From UBA8752 sp040261275 (GTDB taxonomy: Bacteria; Bacteroidota; Bacteroidia; Flavobacteriales_D; Sanyastnellaceae): a stretch of DNA of 64,000 nt. The notes under the pieces were generated by a model. It saw nothing but the letters and a program-made list of their open reading frames with translations, had not been told where the DNA came from and did not search any database. A program made the translations under genes and the position numbers. Of the stretch, positions 35,194 through 42,520 are shown in pieces (position 1 is the first letter of the stretch; each line of letters starts with the position of its first letter). The stretch lies in contig JBDQOI010000003.1 in NCBI GenBank assembly GCA_040261275.1, forward strand, positions 1-64,000, written 5' to 3'.

Positions 35194-35582
35194 CGACGCT
35201 CGTCGTCATCGTGGTCCTGGCCCTCGTGGTCATGGCCCTCGTGTTCCGAACACCCGTGACATCCATCCCGATAGAGGCAACACTCCGCCAATGATCCGTA
35301 TGCCTCGTCCGATGCCATGACGTGCTCGGTGTCATGACCTGACTCCGCCACCAGCTGTTCAATTCGCTCTTGCGTAATCTTCTTTGGTTTGTAAATCACC
35401 GTTGCCTTCTCCTCAAACTGATTCCACTCCGCAACCCGGACCCCGGGTACATCCAAAGCATCGATAATCCTATCCTCGCACATGGGGCAGCACCCCTTGA
35501 CGCCAAATTCAGCGATGGCTTTTCCCTGGGCCCAAGTCCCGAATGCAGCCATTAAAAACGCAGTTACCAATACTGTACGCAT
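35190..35582 (-). CDS. Secreted heavy-metal-associated (HMA) domain protein
   Basis: 130 residues with signal peptide MRTVLVTAFLMAAFGTWAQ. One HMA fold with metal-binding CCPMC near residue 32 and a ferredoxin-like strand pattern (VRVAEWNQFEEKATVIYKP). The C-terminal tail is rich in Cys, His and Asp (CLYRDGCHGCSEHEGHDHEG), a second likely metal site. Lies upstream of, and overlaps, the TonB receptor gene, so the pair forms one operon. Copper or zinc binding is likely; the direction of transport is unknown. Confidence 0.88.
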   Translation of the reverse strand: MRTVLVTAFLMAAFGTWAQGKAIAEFGVKGCCPMCEDRIIDALDVPGVRVAEWNQFEEKATVIYKPKKITQERIEQLVAESGHDTEHVMASDEAYGSLAECCLYRDGCHGCSEHEGHDHEGQDHDDDERR

Positions 35583-35586
35583 CCTA

Positions 35587-35594
35587 CAAATGTA
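35587..35594 (-). promoter_or_regulatory. -7 element of the HMA/TonB-receptor operon
   Basis: TACATTTG on the minus strand, a perfect TAnnTTTG match, ending exactly four bases before ATG 35582; strongest example in this window of a leaderless geometry. Confidence 0.65.
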
Positions 35595-35626
35595 ATCTCC
35601 CCGTGGACTGAGAAACTCTGAAATAC

Positions 35627-35641
35627 GTTAAATGATTTAAC
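35627..35641. promoter_or_regulatory. Perfect-arm AT-rich palindrome upstream of the HMA operon
   Basis: GTTAAA-TGA-TTTAAC, centred about 50 bases upstream of the predicted transcript start. Could be an activator or metal-regulator site, or part of the transcription end of sdhB, which lies just downstream of it. Confidence 0.35.
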
Positions 35642-35670
35642 CCCAATAGCTTAAGGCGAGATAGGGAAGA

Positions 35671-36420
35671 TTACTCGCCGGTAACCTGTGACTTGAGGTA
35701 GTCGCGGTTCATGCGGGCGATGTTGTCCAGGCTGATTCCCTTAGGGCACTCCACCTCACAAGCTCCTGTATTGGTGCAGTTGCCGAAGCCCTCCTTGTCC
35801 ATCTGGTCTACCATACGCTGGACTCGGTTCATGCGCTCCGGCTGCCCTTGAGGCAGCAAGGCAAATTGGCTCACCTTGGCGGAAACGAACAACATGGCGG
35901 AAGCATTCTTGCACGTGGCCACACAGGCTCCGCAGCCGATGCAGGTTGCCGCATTGAATGCCTCATCTGCGTCGTCCTTTGGTACAGGGATTGCGTTGGC
36001 ATCCAACGGATTACCCGAAGAATTGACACTGACATAGCCGCCCGACTGAATGATGCGGTCAAAGGCGCTTCGGTCCACCGCTAGGTCTTTTACAACAGGG
36101 AATGCTGATGCCCTCCAAGGCTCAATGTAGATCGTCTCCCCATCCTTGAAACTCCGCATGTGCAATTGGCACGTGGTCGTCTTTCGGTTCGGCCCGTGTG
36201 CTTCACCATTGATGAACATGCTGCACATGCCACAAATGCCTTCGCGGCAATCGTGATCGAATGCAACCGGGTCCTTCCCGTCTCGAATGAGCTGGTCGTT
36301 GAGCACGTCCATCATCTCGAGGAAGCTCATATCATTGGTGATGCCCGTCACGGGGTAGGTTTCCATCCTGCCCTCTTCCTGCGGCCCTTCCTGCCGCCAG
36401 ATCTTCAACGTAAAGTCCAT
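35671..36420 (-). CDS. sdhB: Succinate dehydrogenase/fumarate reductase iron-sulfur subunit
   Basis: 249 residues. N-terminal 2Fe-2S ferredoxin domain with FDHDCREGICGMCSMFINGEAHG, and a C-terminal part with CIGCGACVATCKNASAML and CTNTGACEVECPKGISL for the 4Fe-4S and 3Fe-4S centres. It passes electrons from the flavoprotein to the membrane quinone site. Third gene of the operon, nine bases after sdhA. Confidence 0.97.
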   Translation of the reverse strand: MDFTLKIWRQEGPQEEGRMETYPVTGITNDMSFLEMMDVLNDQLIRDGKDPVAFDHDCREGICGMCSMFINGEAHGPNRKTTTCQLHMRSFKDGETIYIEPWRASAFPVVKDLAVDRSAFDRIIQSGGYVSVNSSGNPLDANAIPVPKDDADEAFNAATCIGCGACVATCKNASAMLFVSAKVSQFALLPQGQPERMNRVQRMVDQMDKEGFGNCTNTGACEVECPKGISLDNIARMNRDYLKSQVTGE

Positions 36421-36429
36421 GGTGTCGGC

Positions 36430-38454
36430 TTATTTGTAGCTCCGGGTCTTCAATTCAACGTTTTCGAAGGTCAATTCCTCCTTGTGGTGCATGGCCTCGG
36501 CCGGAACACCCGTATGGGCCCAAGCACTAACGTGTGCGTGGCCTTTGTCATCACGCAGAGCCTCTCCCTCGGGGGTCTGGTATTCCTCTCGGAAATGTCC
36601 TCCACAGCTTTCCTTGCGCTCCAGCGCGTCCTTGCACATAAGCTCACCCAATTCCATCAGGTCGCATACCCGCCCTGCCTTGTCCAGCTCAGGATTGAAC
36701 CGGTCGGGACGCCCCGGTACACAAACGTCCTTCTCAAATTCCTCGCGCAATCCTTGGATGTCTGCAATGGCCTGGGTCAACCCTTTCTCATTGCGGGACA
36801 TGCCACACTCATTCCACATGATGCGGCCTAGGCGACGGTGGAAGTCGTCCACAGGCGTCTTGCCATTGTTCCCAAGCAATCCCGCAATGCGGTCCTTCAC
36901 CGCCTGCTCGGCCGCTGCGAACTCTGGCGAATCTGTTGAAATGGCTCCTGTGCGGATGTCATCGGCGAGATAGTCTCCGATGGTGTAGGGCAACACGAAG
37001 TAGCCATCTGCCAGTCCCTGCATGAGAGCGGAGGCCCCCAAGCGGTTGGCCCCGTGATCCGAAAAGTTTGCCTCTCCACACGCGTACAATCCAGGAATGG
37101 AGGTCTGCAGGTTGTAGTCTACCCAGAGGCCACCCATGGTGTAGTGCACCGCGGGGTAGATTCGCATTGGCGTTTGGTACGGATTGTCGGCCGTGATCTG
37201 CTCGTACATCTGGAACAGGTTGCCATACTTGGCCCGCACCACGGCCTCACCCAACTCTCGAATCTTTTCTGCAGATGGGGCTTGGATGCCCTGCACATTC
37301 GCCTCGGTCTTACCGTAGCGCTCAATGGCACTGGCATAATCGAGGAAGACCGCCTCGCCCGCCTCGTTCACACCGAAGCCAGCATCGCAACGCTCCTTGG
37401 CTGCCCGGCTCGCCACATCGCGCGGCACCAGGTTACCGAACGCCGGGTAACGGCGCTCCAAGTAGTAGTCGCGTCGATCTTCCGGAATGTCAGTTGGGCG
37501 CATGGACCCATTGCGCAAGGCATCGACATCCGCCTGCTCCTTGGGCACCCAAATCCGACCATCGTTCCGAAGACTCTCCGACATCAAGGTCAGCTTGGAC
37601 TGGTAATGTCCGCTAACCGGAATACAAGTCGGGTGGATTTGCGTGTAGGACGGGTTGGCCATGTAAGCGCCCTTTTTGTGGGCCTTCCAGGCTGCCGACA
37701 CATTGGACCCCATGGCATTGGTGCTCAAGAAGAACACATTTCCGTATCCGCCGCTACACAGGACCACCGCGTGGGCGCCGTGACGCTCCACCTCTCCAGT
37801 CACAAGGTTCCGGGCGATGATGCCGCGGGCCTTTCCATCCACTTTCACCACGTCCATCAGTTCGTGGCGGTTGTACATGGTCACCTTTCCTTTCGAAATC
37901 TGACGGCTCAATGCGCTGTATGCTCCCAGCAACAACTGCTGTCCGGTCTGACCCTTGGCGTAAAACGTTCGGCTAACCTGCACCCCACCGAACGAACGGT
38001 TGTCCAGAAGCCCACCGTAATCCCGAGCAAAAGGAACCCCCTGGGAAACGCATTGGTCAATGATATTGGCACTCACCTCGGCCAAGCGGTAGACGTTGGC
38101 CTCACGGCTGCGATAGTCGCCTCCCTTGATGGTGTCGTAGAACAGCCGGTAAACAGAGTCACCATCATTCTGATAGTTCTTGGCCGCATTGATGCCCCCC
38201 TGCGCTGCAATGGAGTGGGCGCGACGCGGGCTGTCTTGGAAACAGAACGCCTTGACGTTGTATCCCATTTCGGCGAGGGAAGCAGCGGCGGAACTACCGG
38301 CCAATCCCGTGCCCACGACAATCACGTCAATCAGGCGCTTGTTGGCTGGGTTCACCAGCCGGATACTGTTCTTGTGGTTCGTCCACTTGTCAGCCAGAGG
38401 TCCTTCGGGGATCTTGGCGTCGAGGGACACACTGTGCTTGGGCATTTCAGTCAT
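36430..38454 (-). CDS. sdhA: Succinate dehydrogenase/fumarate reductase flavoprotein subunit
   Basis: 674 residues. FAD-binding VIVVGTGLAGSSAAASLAEMGYNVKAF near residue 43, the histidyl-FAD region SPRRAHSIAAQGGINAAKNYQNDGDS, substrate-side QIHPTCIPVSG, and YTMGGLWVDYNLQTSIPGLYACGE near the C-terminus. Oxidises succinate in the citric acid cycle, or reduces fumarate, as the Bacteroidota enzymes can. In an operon with sdhC 20 bases upstream and sdhB downstream. Confidence 0.98.
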   Translation of the reverse strand: MTEMPKHSVSLDAKIPEGPLADKWTNHKNSIRLVNPANKRLIDVIVVGTGLAGSSAAASLAEMGYNVKAFCFQDSPRRAHSIAAQGGINAAKNYQNDGDSVYRLFYDTIKGGDYRSREANVYRLAEVSANIIDQCVSQGVPFARDYGGLLDNRSFGGVQVSRTFYAKGQTGQQLLLGAYSALSRQISKGKVTMYNRHELMDVVKVDGKARGIIARNLVTGEVERHGAHAVVLCSGGYGNVFFLSTNAMGSNVSAAWKAHKKGAYMANPSYTQIHPTCIPVSGHYQSKLTLMSESLRNDGRIWVPKEQADVDALRNGSMRPTDIPEDRRDYYLERRYPAFGNLVPRDVASRAAKERCDAGFGVNEAGEAVFLDYASAIERYGKTEANVQGIQAPSAEKIRELGEAVVRAKYGNLFQMYEQITADNPYQTPMRIYPAVHYTMGGLWVDYNLQTSIPGLYACGEANFSDHGANRLGASALMQGLADGYFVLPYTIGDYLADDIRTGAISTDSPEFAAAEQAVKDRIAGLLGNNGKTPVDDFHRRLGRIMWNECGMSRNEKGLTQAIADIQGLREEFEKDVCVPGRPDRFNPELDKAGRVCDLMELGELMCKDALERKESCGGHFREEYQTPEGEALRDDKGHAHVSAWAHTGVPAEAMHHKEELTFENVELKTRSYK

Positions 38455-38474
38455 CGCTTCTCGGTTTGCGCCGC

Positions 38475-39179
38475 TTAGGCCTGGGTGATATACATGAAGA
38501 CGACAATCGCGGAGAACAGCACGGGTACCACCACACTAAATGCCTTTCCGAGTCCGCCAATGATTTGACTGTACTTCGGGTGACGCAGTCCCACAGACTG
38601 GAAACCGCTGGAGAATCCATGCCACAGGTGGAAACCGAGCGCGAACTGGCCGAGCAAGTACAGCCCGATCGCCGGCAGTGCAAATCCATTCTCAGGATGG
38701 AAAAACGCCGCGACCACCGAATACAAATCCTTGATCTCGGTACCGTCCTCCAACTGCTGCATGGGAACGGCACCGAAGTGCATTTGCCACCAGAAATTCT
38801 GCATGTGCGTCACAAGGAAGATCAGTACGATCGTACCGAGCAGCATCATGTTGCGGCTGGACCATCCCGCATTGGTAGAGGCACGCTCCATGGCATAACG
38901 CACAGGGCGCGCCTTGCGGTTCTGAAGGGAAAGCACAATTCCGTCCACCAAGTGGAAAAGGACCGAGAAATAGGTCAAGTACGACAACACCTTGACCGCC
39001 GGGAAGGTGGTCATGAACTTGGCGTACTCGTTGAACTGTCTACCTCCATCCGCAGCTGCGGTGAACAGCTGAAGGTTGCCAGCCAGATGGCCCGCTAAAA
39101 AGAGACAGAGGAAAAGACCGGTCGCTGCCATGGCATACTTCTTGGCGAGCGACGATTTGAGGATTCCAGTTTGGGCCAT
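38475..39179 (-). CDS. sdhC: Succinate dehydrogenase cytochrome b subunit (b558 type)
   Basis: 234 residues with about five transmembrane helices (for example MAATGLFLCLFLAGHLAGNL; YFSVLFHLVDGIVLSL; IVLIFLVTHMQNFWW) and the conserved histidines expected to bind heme b. This single-anchor arrangement (no separate sdhD) matches Bacteroidota. It is the first gene of sdhCAB; a promoter element lies 48 bases upstream. Confidence 0.93.
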   Translation of the reverse strand: MAQTGILKSSLAKKYAMAATGLFLCLFLAGHLAGNLQLFTAAADGGRQFNEYAKFMTTFPAVKVLSYLTYFSVLFHLVDGIVLSLQNRKARPVRYAMERASTNAGWSSRNMMLLGTIVLIFLVTHMQNFWWQMHFGAVPMQQLEDGTEIKDLYSVVAAFFHPENGFALPAIGLYLLGQFALGFHLWHGFSSGFQSVGLRHPKYSQIIGGLGKAFSVVVPVLFSAIVVFMYITQA

Positions 39180-39227
39180 GTGCAGTGACGTGTGGGCGAG
39201 ACATTATCACCCGGGTGTCTTCTTCCG

Positions 39228-39235
39228 CGAAATTA
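39228..39235 (-). promoter_or_regulatory. -7 element of the sdhCAB operon
   Basis: TAATTTCG on the minus strand, 48 bases before ATG 39179, giving a normal-length leader. Confidence 0.5.
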
Positions 39236-39246
39236 AGCCCCGGCGA

Positions 39247-39271
39247 GCGGGGGCACAATGTATGCCCCCGC
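39247..39271. terminator. GC-rich hairpin between ssb and the sdh promoter
   Basis: GCGGGGGCA pairs with TGCCCCCGC around a seven-base loop. It lies 25 bases after the ssb stop on the minus strand, but lacks a clear T tract; a terminator of ssb, or a regulatory hairpin upstream of sdh. Confidence 0.4.
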
Positions 39272-39295
39272 CTTCCACGTACCGGAAAGCCAAAG

Positions 39296-39643
39296 TCAGG
39301 ATTCCTGTGGCACTCGATCGAGCATGAGCATCTCCTGCGTGACGATTTCCGCCGCTACTCGATGCTGGCCCTGTTTGTCCTCGTACTGCCGATAAACAAG
39401 GCGCCCTTCAATGGCCACCTCACTGCCCTTGGAGAGGTAGCGCGTTATGATTTCAGCGAGCTGACCCCAAGCAATGACATTGTGCCACTGAGTGGTTTCC
39501 GTCTTTTCGCCTTGGGCGTTGCGATAAACTTCATTGGTAGCGAGCCTGAGGCTGGCTTTGATTTTGTCCCCGTCGAATTCGATCCGTTCGGGGTCCTGAC
39601 CGAGGCGTCCGATGAGCAGGACGCGATTGCGCAGTGCATTCAT
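39296..39643 (-). CDS. ssb: Single-stranded DNA-binding protein
   Basis: 115 residues forming one OB fold: MNALRNRVLLIGRLGQDPE, then FDGDKIKASLRLATNEVYRNAQGEKTETTQWHNVIAWG and GSEVAIEGRLVYRQYEDKQGQHR. It lacks the long acidic-tipped C-terminal tail typical of the main replicative SSB, so it is probably a secondary copy. ATG 39643 was chosen because codons upstream are unlike SSB. Divergent from the outer-membrane protein gene. Confidence 0.92.
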   Translation of the reverse strand: MNALRNRVLLIGRLGQDPERIEFDGDKIKASLRLATNEVYRNAQGEKTETTQWHNVIAWGQLAEIITRYLSKGSEVAIEGRLVYRQYEDKQGQHRVAAEIVTQEMLMLDRVPQES

Positions 39644-39749
39644 GAGTTTAGTTTGAAAGGAGTTCAGGCGCAAGGTGCAAGGGTGCTTTGGACCGCGCGG
39701 CCCTTCCTGGCCCCGCATTCACCAGCGTCGCACGACCCTTTGCCCGCGT

Positions 39750-39757
39750 TAGATTAG
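39750..39757 (+). promoter_or_regulatory. -7-like element of the outer-membrane protein gene
   Basis: TAGATTAG, ending five bases before ATG 39763. Confidence 0.35.
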
Positions 39758-39762
39758 CCTAC

Positions 39763-40398
39763 ATGATGCACCCCAAAAACGTTGCCGTCCTCAGCCTGCT
39801 GCTATTGTCAGCTTTATCAGATTCCGCAGCCCAATCCCAACACGGAGCGTGGGTAGACGTCGTTCCCATGACCCGCCGCCTGTTCGGCGCCAATGACGCG
39901 CAGGACATTGCCCTCGCCGTAGGCTGGAGTTCCAACACCACTTCAGATGGTTGGCGCACATTGGTCGGGTTGGACCTGAGTGAGGAAACTCAGGATAGCT
40001 TCGGGACCACCATCACCAACCGCAACAGACGGACCCACATCCGATTCGGGCGCCGCTGGCGCATGGGCCAAGCAAACACCGAACGGGCCTGCTGGCTCAA
40101 TCTCGGACTGGATGGACTACACAGCTCAAATCACATCGGCTCTGAATCGAGCAACCCCGATTTCTCGTCCACCAACAAAACCACTGAGACAAGAGCAGGA
40201 TTCTCTGGCGTGATGGGCGTCCAGTGCCGACTCGCGCCAGGATTCCACCTGGTAACCGAGGCCCGACTCGATGCGGTGTACACCCACGAAAAAGTGCGCG
40301 TTTCTGACAGTTTCGGCGGCAATTTCAACCAGGACAACAGAGGGTGGAATGCCATTTTGAATCCCCCCATTCAGCTTTTGCTGGTACTCGATTTGTGA
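39763..40398 (+). CDS. Predicted outer-membrane beta-barrel protein
   Basis: 211 residues with signal peptide (MMHPKNVAVLSLLLLSAL, cleavage after DSAAQ). Alternating amphipathic strands (THIRFGRRWRMG; ACWLNLGLDGLH; GFHLVTEARLDAVYTHEK) and a short C-terminal strand (IQLLLVLDL) suggest a small eight- to ten-stranded barrel. No known family was recognised. ATG 39766 is an equally good start. Divergent from ssb; upstream of the peroxidase gene but with a 48-base gap. Confidence 0.65.
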   Translation: MMHPKNVAVLSLLLLSALSDSAAQSQHGAWVDVVPMTRRLFGANDAQDIALAVGWSSNTTSDGWRTLVGLDLSEETQDSFGTTITNRNRRTHIRFGRRWRMGQANTERACWLNLGLDGLHSSNHIGSESSNPDFSSTNKTTETRAGFSGVMGVQCRLAPGFHLVTEARLDAVYTHEKVRVSDSFGGNFNQDNRGWNAILNPPIQLLLVLDL

Positions 40399-40446
40399 GA
40401 CAATGCAACGCTCAATGGGCGCTGAGGGTTAAATTGTAGACTGTCC

Positions 40447-41673
40447 ATGATCCGAAATCGATTCTTCATTCCCGTTGCAGCCACCTTGGTGCTTCTGGTT
40501 GCCTGCACTTCAGAGGCACCCATGGGCCCTCCTCAACCGGTATTGCCCGAGATCACCCCCTCCTACCGGACCGAAACGGCAGCGGTTTTCGACATCTCCT
40601 TTCCCAGTGAATTCGAAGCCCCTTACTGGGACGAGCGGGCGCAATTGGGTCGGGTCCTGTTCCACGATCGGATGCTCAGCCAGAACGGCGCTGTCAGCTG
40701 CAACAGCTGCCACCTGCAGTCCCACGGATTTGCCGAGCCCAAAGCACTCAGCACAGGCCTTCGCCGCGAGCTGACCGAACGGAATGCCAGCCACCTGGCC
40801 AACCCCGGAAGCCAATTCGCCTACTTCTGGGACGGCCGAGCAAACGACCTGACCACCCAGGTCACCATGCCCATCGAGAACCACGTGGAAATGGGCTTTC
40901 GCAGCTTGGATGACCTCGTGCTCCGCCTGGGCCAACTCGATTACTACGCGCCCCTTTTCCAAACGGCATTCGGTGATCCCGAGCCCAATGTGGACCGTAT
41001 CCAAGAGGCGTTGTCCACCTTCCTGAGATCCATGGTCACCTGCAATTCCAAGGTGGACCAGGCTGTCGCACCGGCCATGCCAGAATTCTGGAATCCTTGG
41101 GGCGTGATGGACGGCAGCATAACGTTGGACGACTTGAACTCTTTGGAGCGTCAGGGATTTGAGCTGTTCCACGGCAAGGCCCAATGCGCCAGCTGTCACG
41201 GCGGACCGCATTTCAACGGCTGGGGCATGGACTTTGCCGACATCGGCTTGGATGCTGAACCCGTCAGCACATCCGGCACACCGGTCAACGCTGGAGGTGG
41301 ATTCTTCGGAGGATGGGGGCCCACGGCCATGAAGGTGCCGTCCCTCCGAAATGTCGCCCTGACCGCGCCCTACATGCACGACGGTCGGTTTGCCACGCTC
41401 GACGACGTACTCGACCATTACAGCCACGGCATCCAAGATGTGCCCACGTTGGATTCACGCCTGCGGGATTGGGGGCAGACCACCATCATCGGAGGTCCTG
41501 ATCTCATCGACCCCATCTTTTTCCCTGGCGTCGCATTCAATGAGAACCTGCCGCCGGTCCGCCTGAATTTCACACCTCAAGAACGCGTGGCTCTGAAAGC
41601 CTTCCTGAACAGCTTGACCGATCACGCCTTCGTCCAAGACGAACGGTTCTCGAACCCCTTCACAACACCATGA
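40447..41673 (+). CDS. Di-heme cytochrome c peroxidase/MauG family lipoprotein
   Basis: 408 residues. A lipobox with cysteine at residue 20 (LLVAC) follows the signal peptide. Two CxxCH heme sites, CNSCH at 85-89 and CASCH at 247-251, with the conserved FWDGRANDL segment and the RNVALTAPYMHDGRFATLDDVLDHYSHG region. Periplasmic peroxide reduction or oxidation of a protein or small-molecule partner. Its stop overlaps the next start (ATGA), coupling it to a thioredoxin-like protein. Which of peroxidase or MauG-type oxidase it is cannot be told here. Confidence 0.9.
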   Translation: MIRNRFFIPVAATLVLLVACTSEAPMGPPQPVLPEITPSYRTETAAVFDISFPSEFEAPYWDERAQLGRVLFHDRMLSQNGAVSCNSCHLQSHGFAEPKALSTGLRRELTERNASHLANPGSQFAYFWDGRANDLTTQVTMPIENHVEMGFRSLDDLVLRLGQLDYYAPLFQTAFGDPEPNVDRIQEALSTFLRSMVTCNSKVDQAVAPAMPEFWNPWGVMDGSITLDDLNSLERQGFELFHGKAQCASCHGGPHFNGWGMDFADIGLDAEPVSTSGTPVNAGGGFFGGWGPTAMKVPSLRNVALTAPYMHDGRFATLDDVLDHYSHGIQDVPTLDSRLRDWGQTTIIGGPDLIDPIFFPGVAFNENLPPVRLNFTPQERVALKAFLNSLTDHAFVQDERFSNPFTTP

Positions 41674-42445
41674 AACACCTCTACACTGCACTGCACTGCT
41701 CGTGCTTTGCGTATCCTTTGGCCTGCAAGCCCAGACCAGCTTAACCGAAGCAGTAGACTTCACAGTCACCGACCTGAACGGCAACGAGCACACACTCAGC
41801 GAATACCTCGATGCGGGCAAGTACGTCTGCATTGACTTCTTCGCCTACTGGTGCGGCCCTTGTGCGGCGCACGCCCCGTATTTCACTGAGATCTACAACA
41901 CCTATGGGTGCAATGGCGGCGACGTCATCTTCCTCAGCATGGAATACGAAGGGACGTGGGACCAGACCCACGACTTCGAAGTAGCCAACGCCGGCGACAA
42001 TCCTGCGCCCGCTATTTCAGGTGCCGAAGGCGGTGGCCTCGCTGTGCATGGAGACTATGCCATTCAAGCGTATCCAACCTTCATTCTGATCGACCCAGAG
42101 TGGAACATTGTGGAGCAAGACATCTGGCCCATGAACGTAGACATCCTCGACGAGGTGCTCCAATCCTACGGTCTGGAGCAAATGGCCTGCACTTCATCCA
42201 TTGAAGACGCCCCCACCGTCTCCCTGACAGCGTGGCCCAACCCAGCCAGCAACGCCCTGCAAGTGGAAGCCCAACCCGGCACCCACTTGGCCCTGCTCGA
42301 TCTCTTGGGCCGAGAAGTCAGCTCTACCCTGGCTTTGCACAACCTGACGGTCATGGACCTGACCACCGTTCCGGAAGGCAGCTATCTGCTCAAGGCACAG
42401 AACGCTACGGCGACCCTGACCCAGAAGGTCATCGTGCGCCACTGA
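41670..42445 (+). CDS. T9SS-secreted thioredoxin-like protein, signal peptide shifted out of frame
   Basis: The thioredoxin fold has DFFAYWCGPCAAHAPYF near the N-terminus and cis-Pro AIQAYPTFILID; the end (AWPNPASNALQVEAQPG, then SYLLKAQNA to VRH) is a type A secretion signal for T9SS. The natural ATG at 41670 overlaps the peroxidase stop but its frame ends after 25 codons, because three ACTGC copies (41685-41699) shift the frame. Two copies would give MKHLYTALLVLCVSFG, a proper signal peptide, in frame with the rest. In this copy translation could only start at GTG 41702 with a stub signal. Frameshift, phase switch or sequencing slip. Confidence 0.8.
41685..41699. repeat. ACTGC pentanucleotide repeat, three copies
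   Basis: Three perfect ACTGC units inside the signal-peptide coding part of the thioredoxin-like gene. Loss of one unit (five bases) restores the open frame; a candidate slipped-strand switch. Confidence 0.7.
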
Positions 42446-42460
42446 GCCACCACACCCCAT

Positions 42461-42468
42461 TATCTTCG
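42461..42468 (+). promoter_or_regulatory. -7 element of gltX-folB
   Basis: TATCTTCG, 52 bases before ATG 42521. The leader then carries a hairpin with arms GCGCCGCC (42468-42475) and GGCGGCGC (42491-42498), which could also end upstream transcripts. Confidence 0.5.
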
Positions 42469-42520
42469 CGCCGCCGTTCCTTCCCGGGATGGCGGCGCTT
42501 CATTTTCAGCGGTTTCCATC

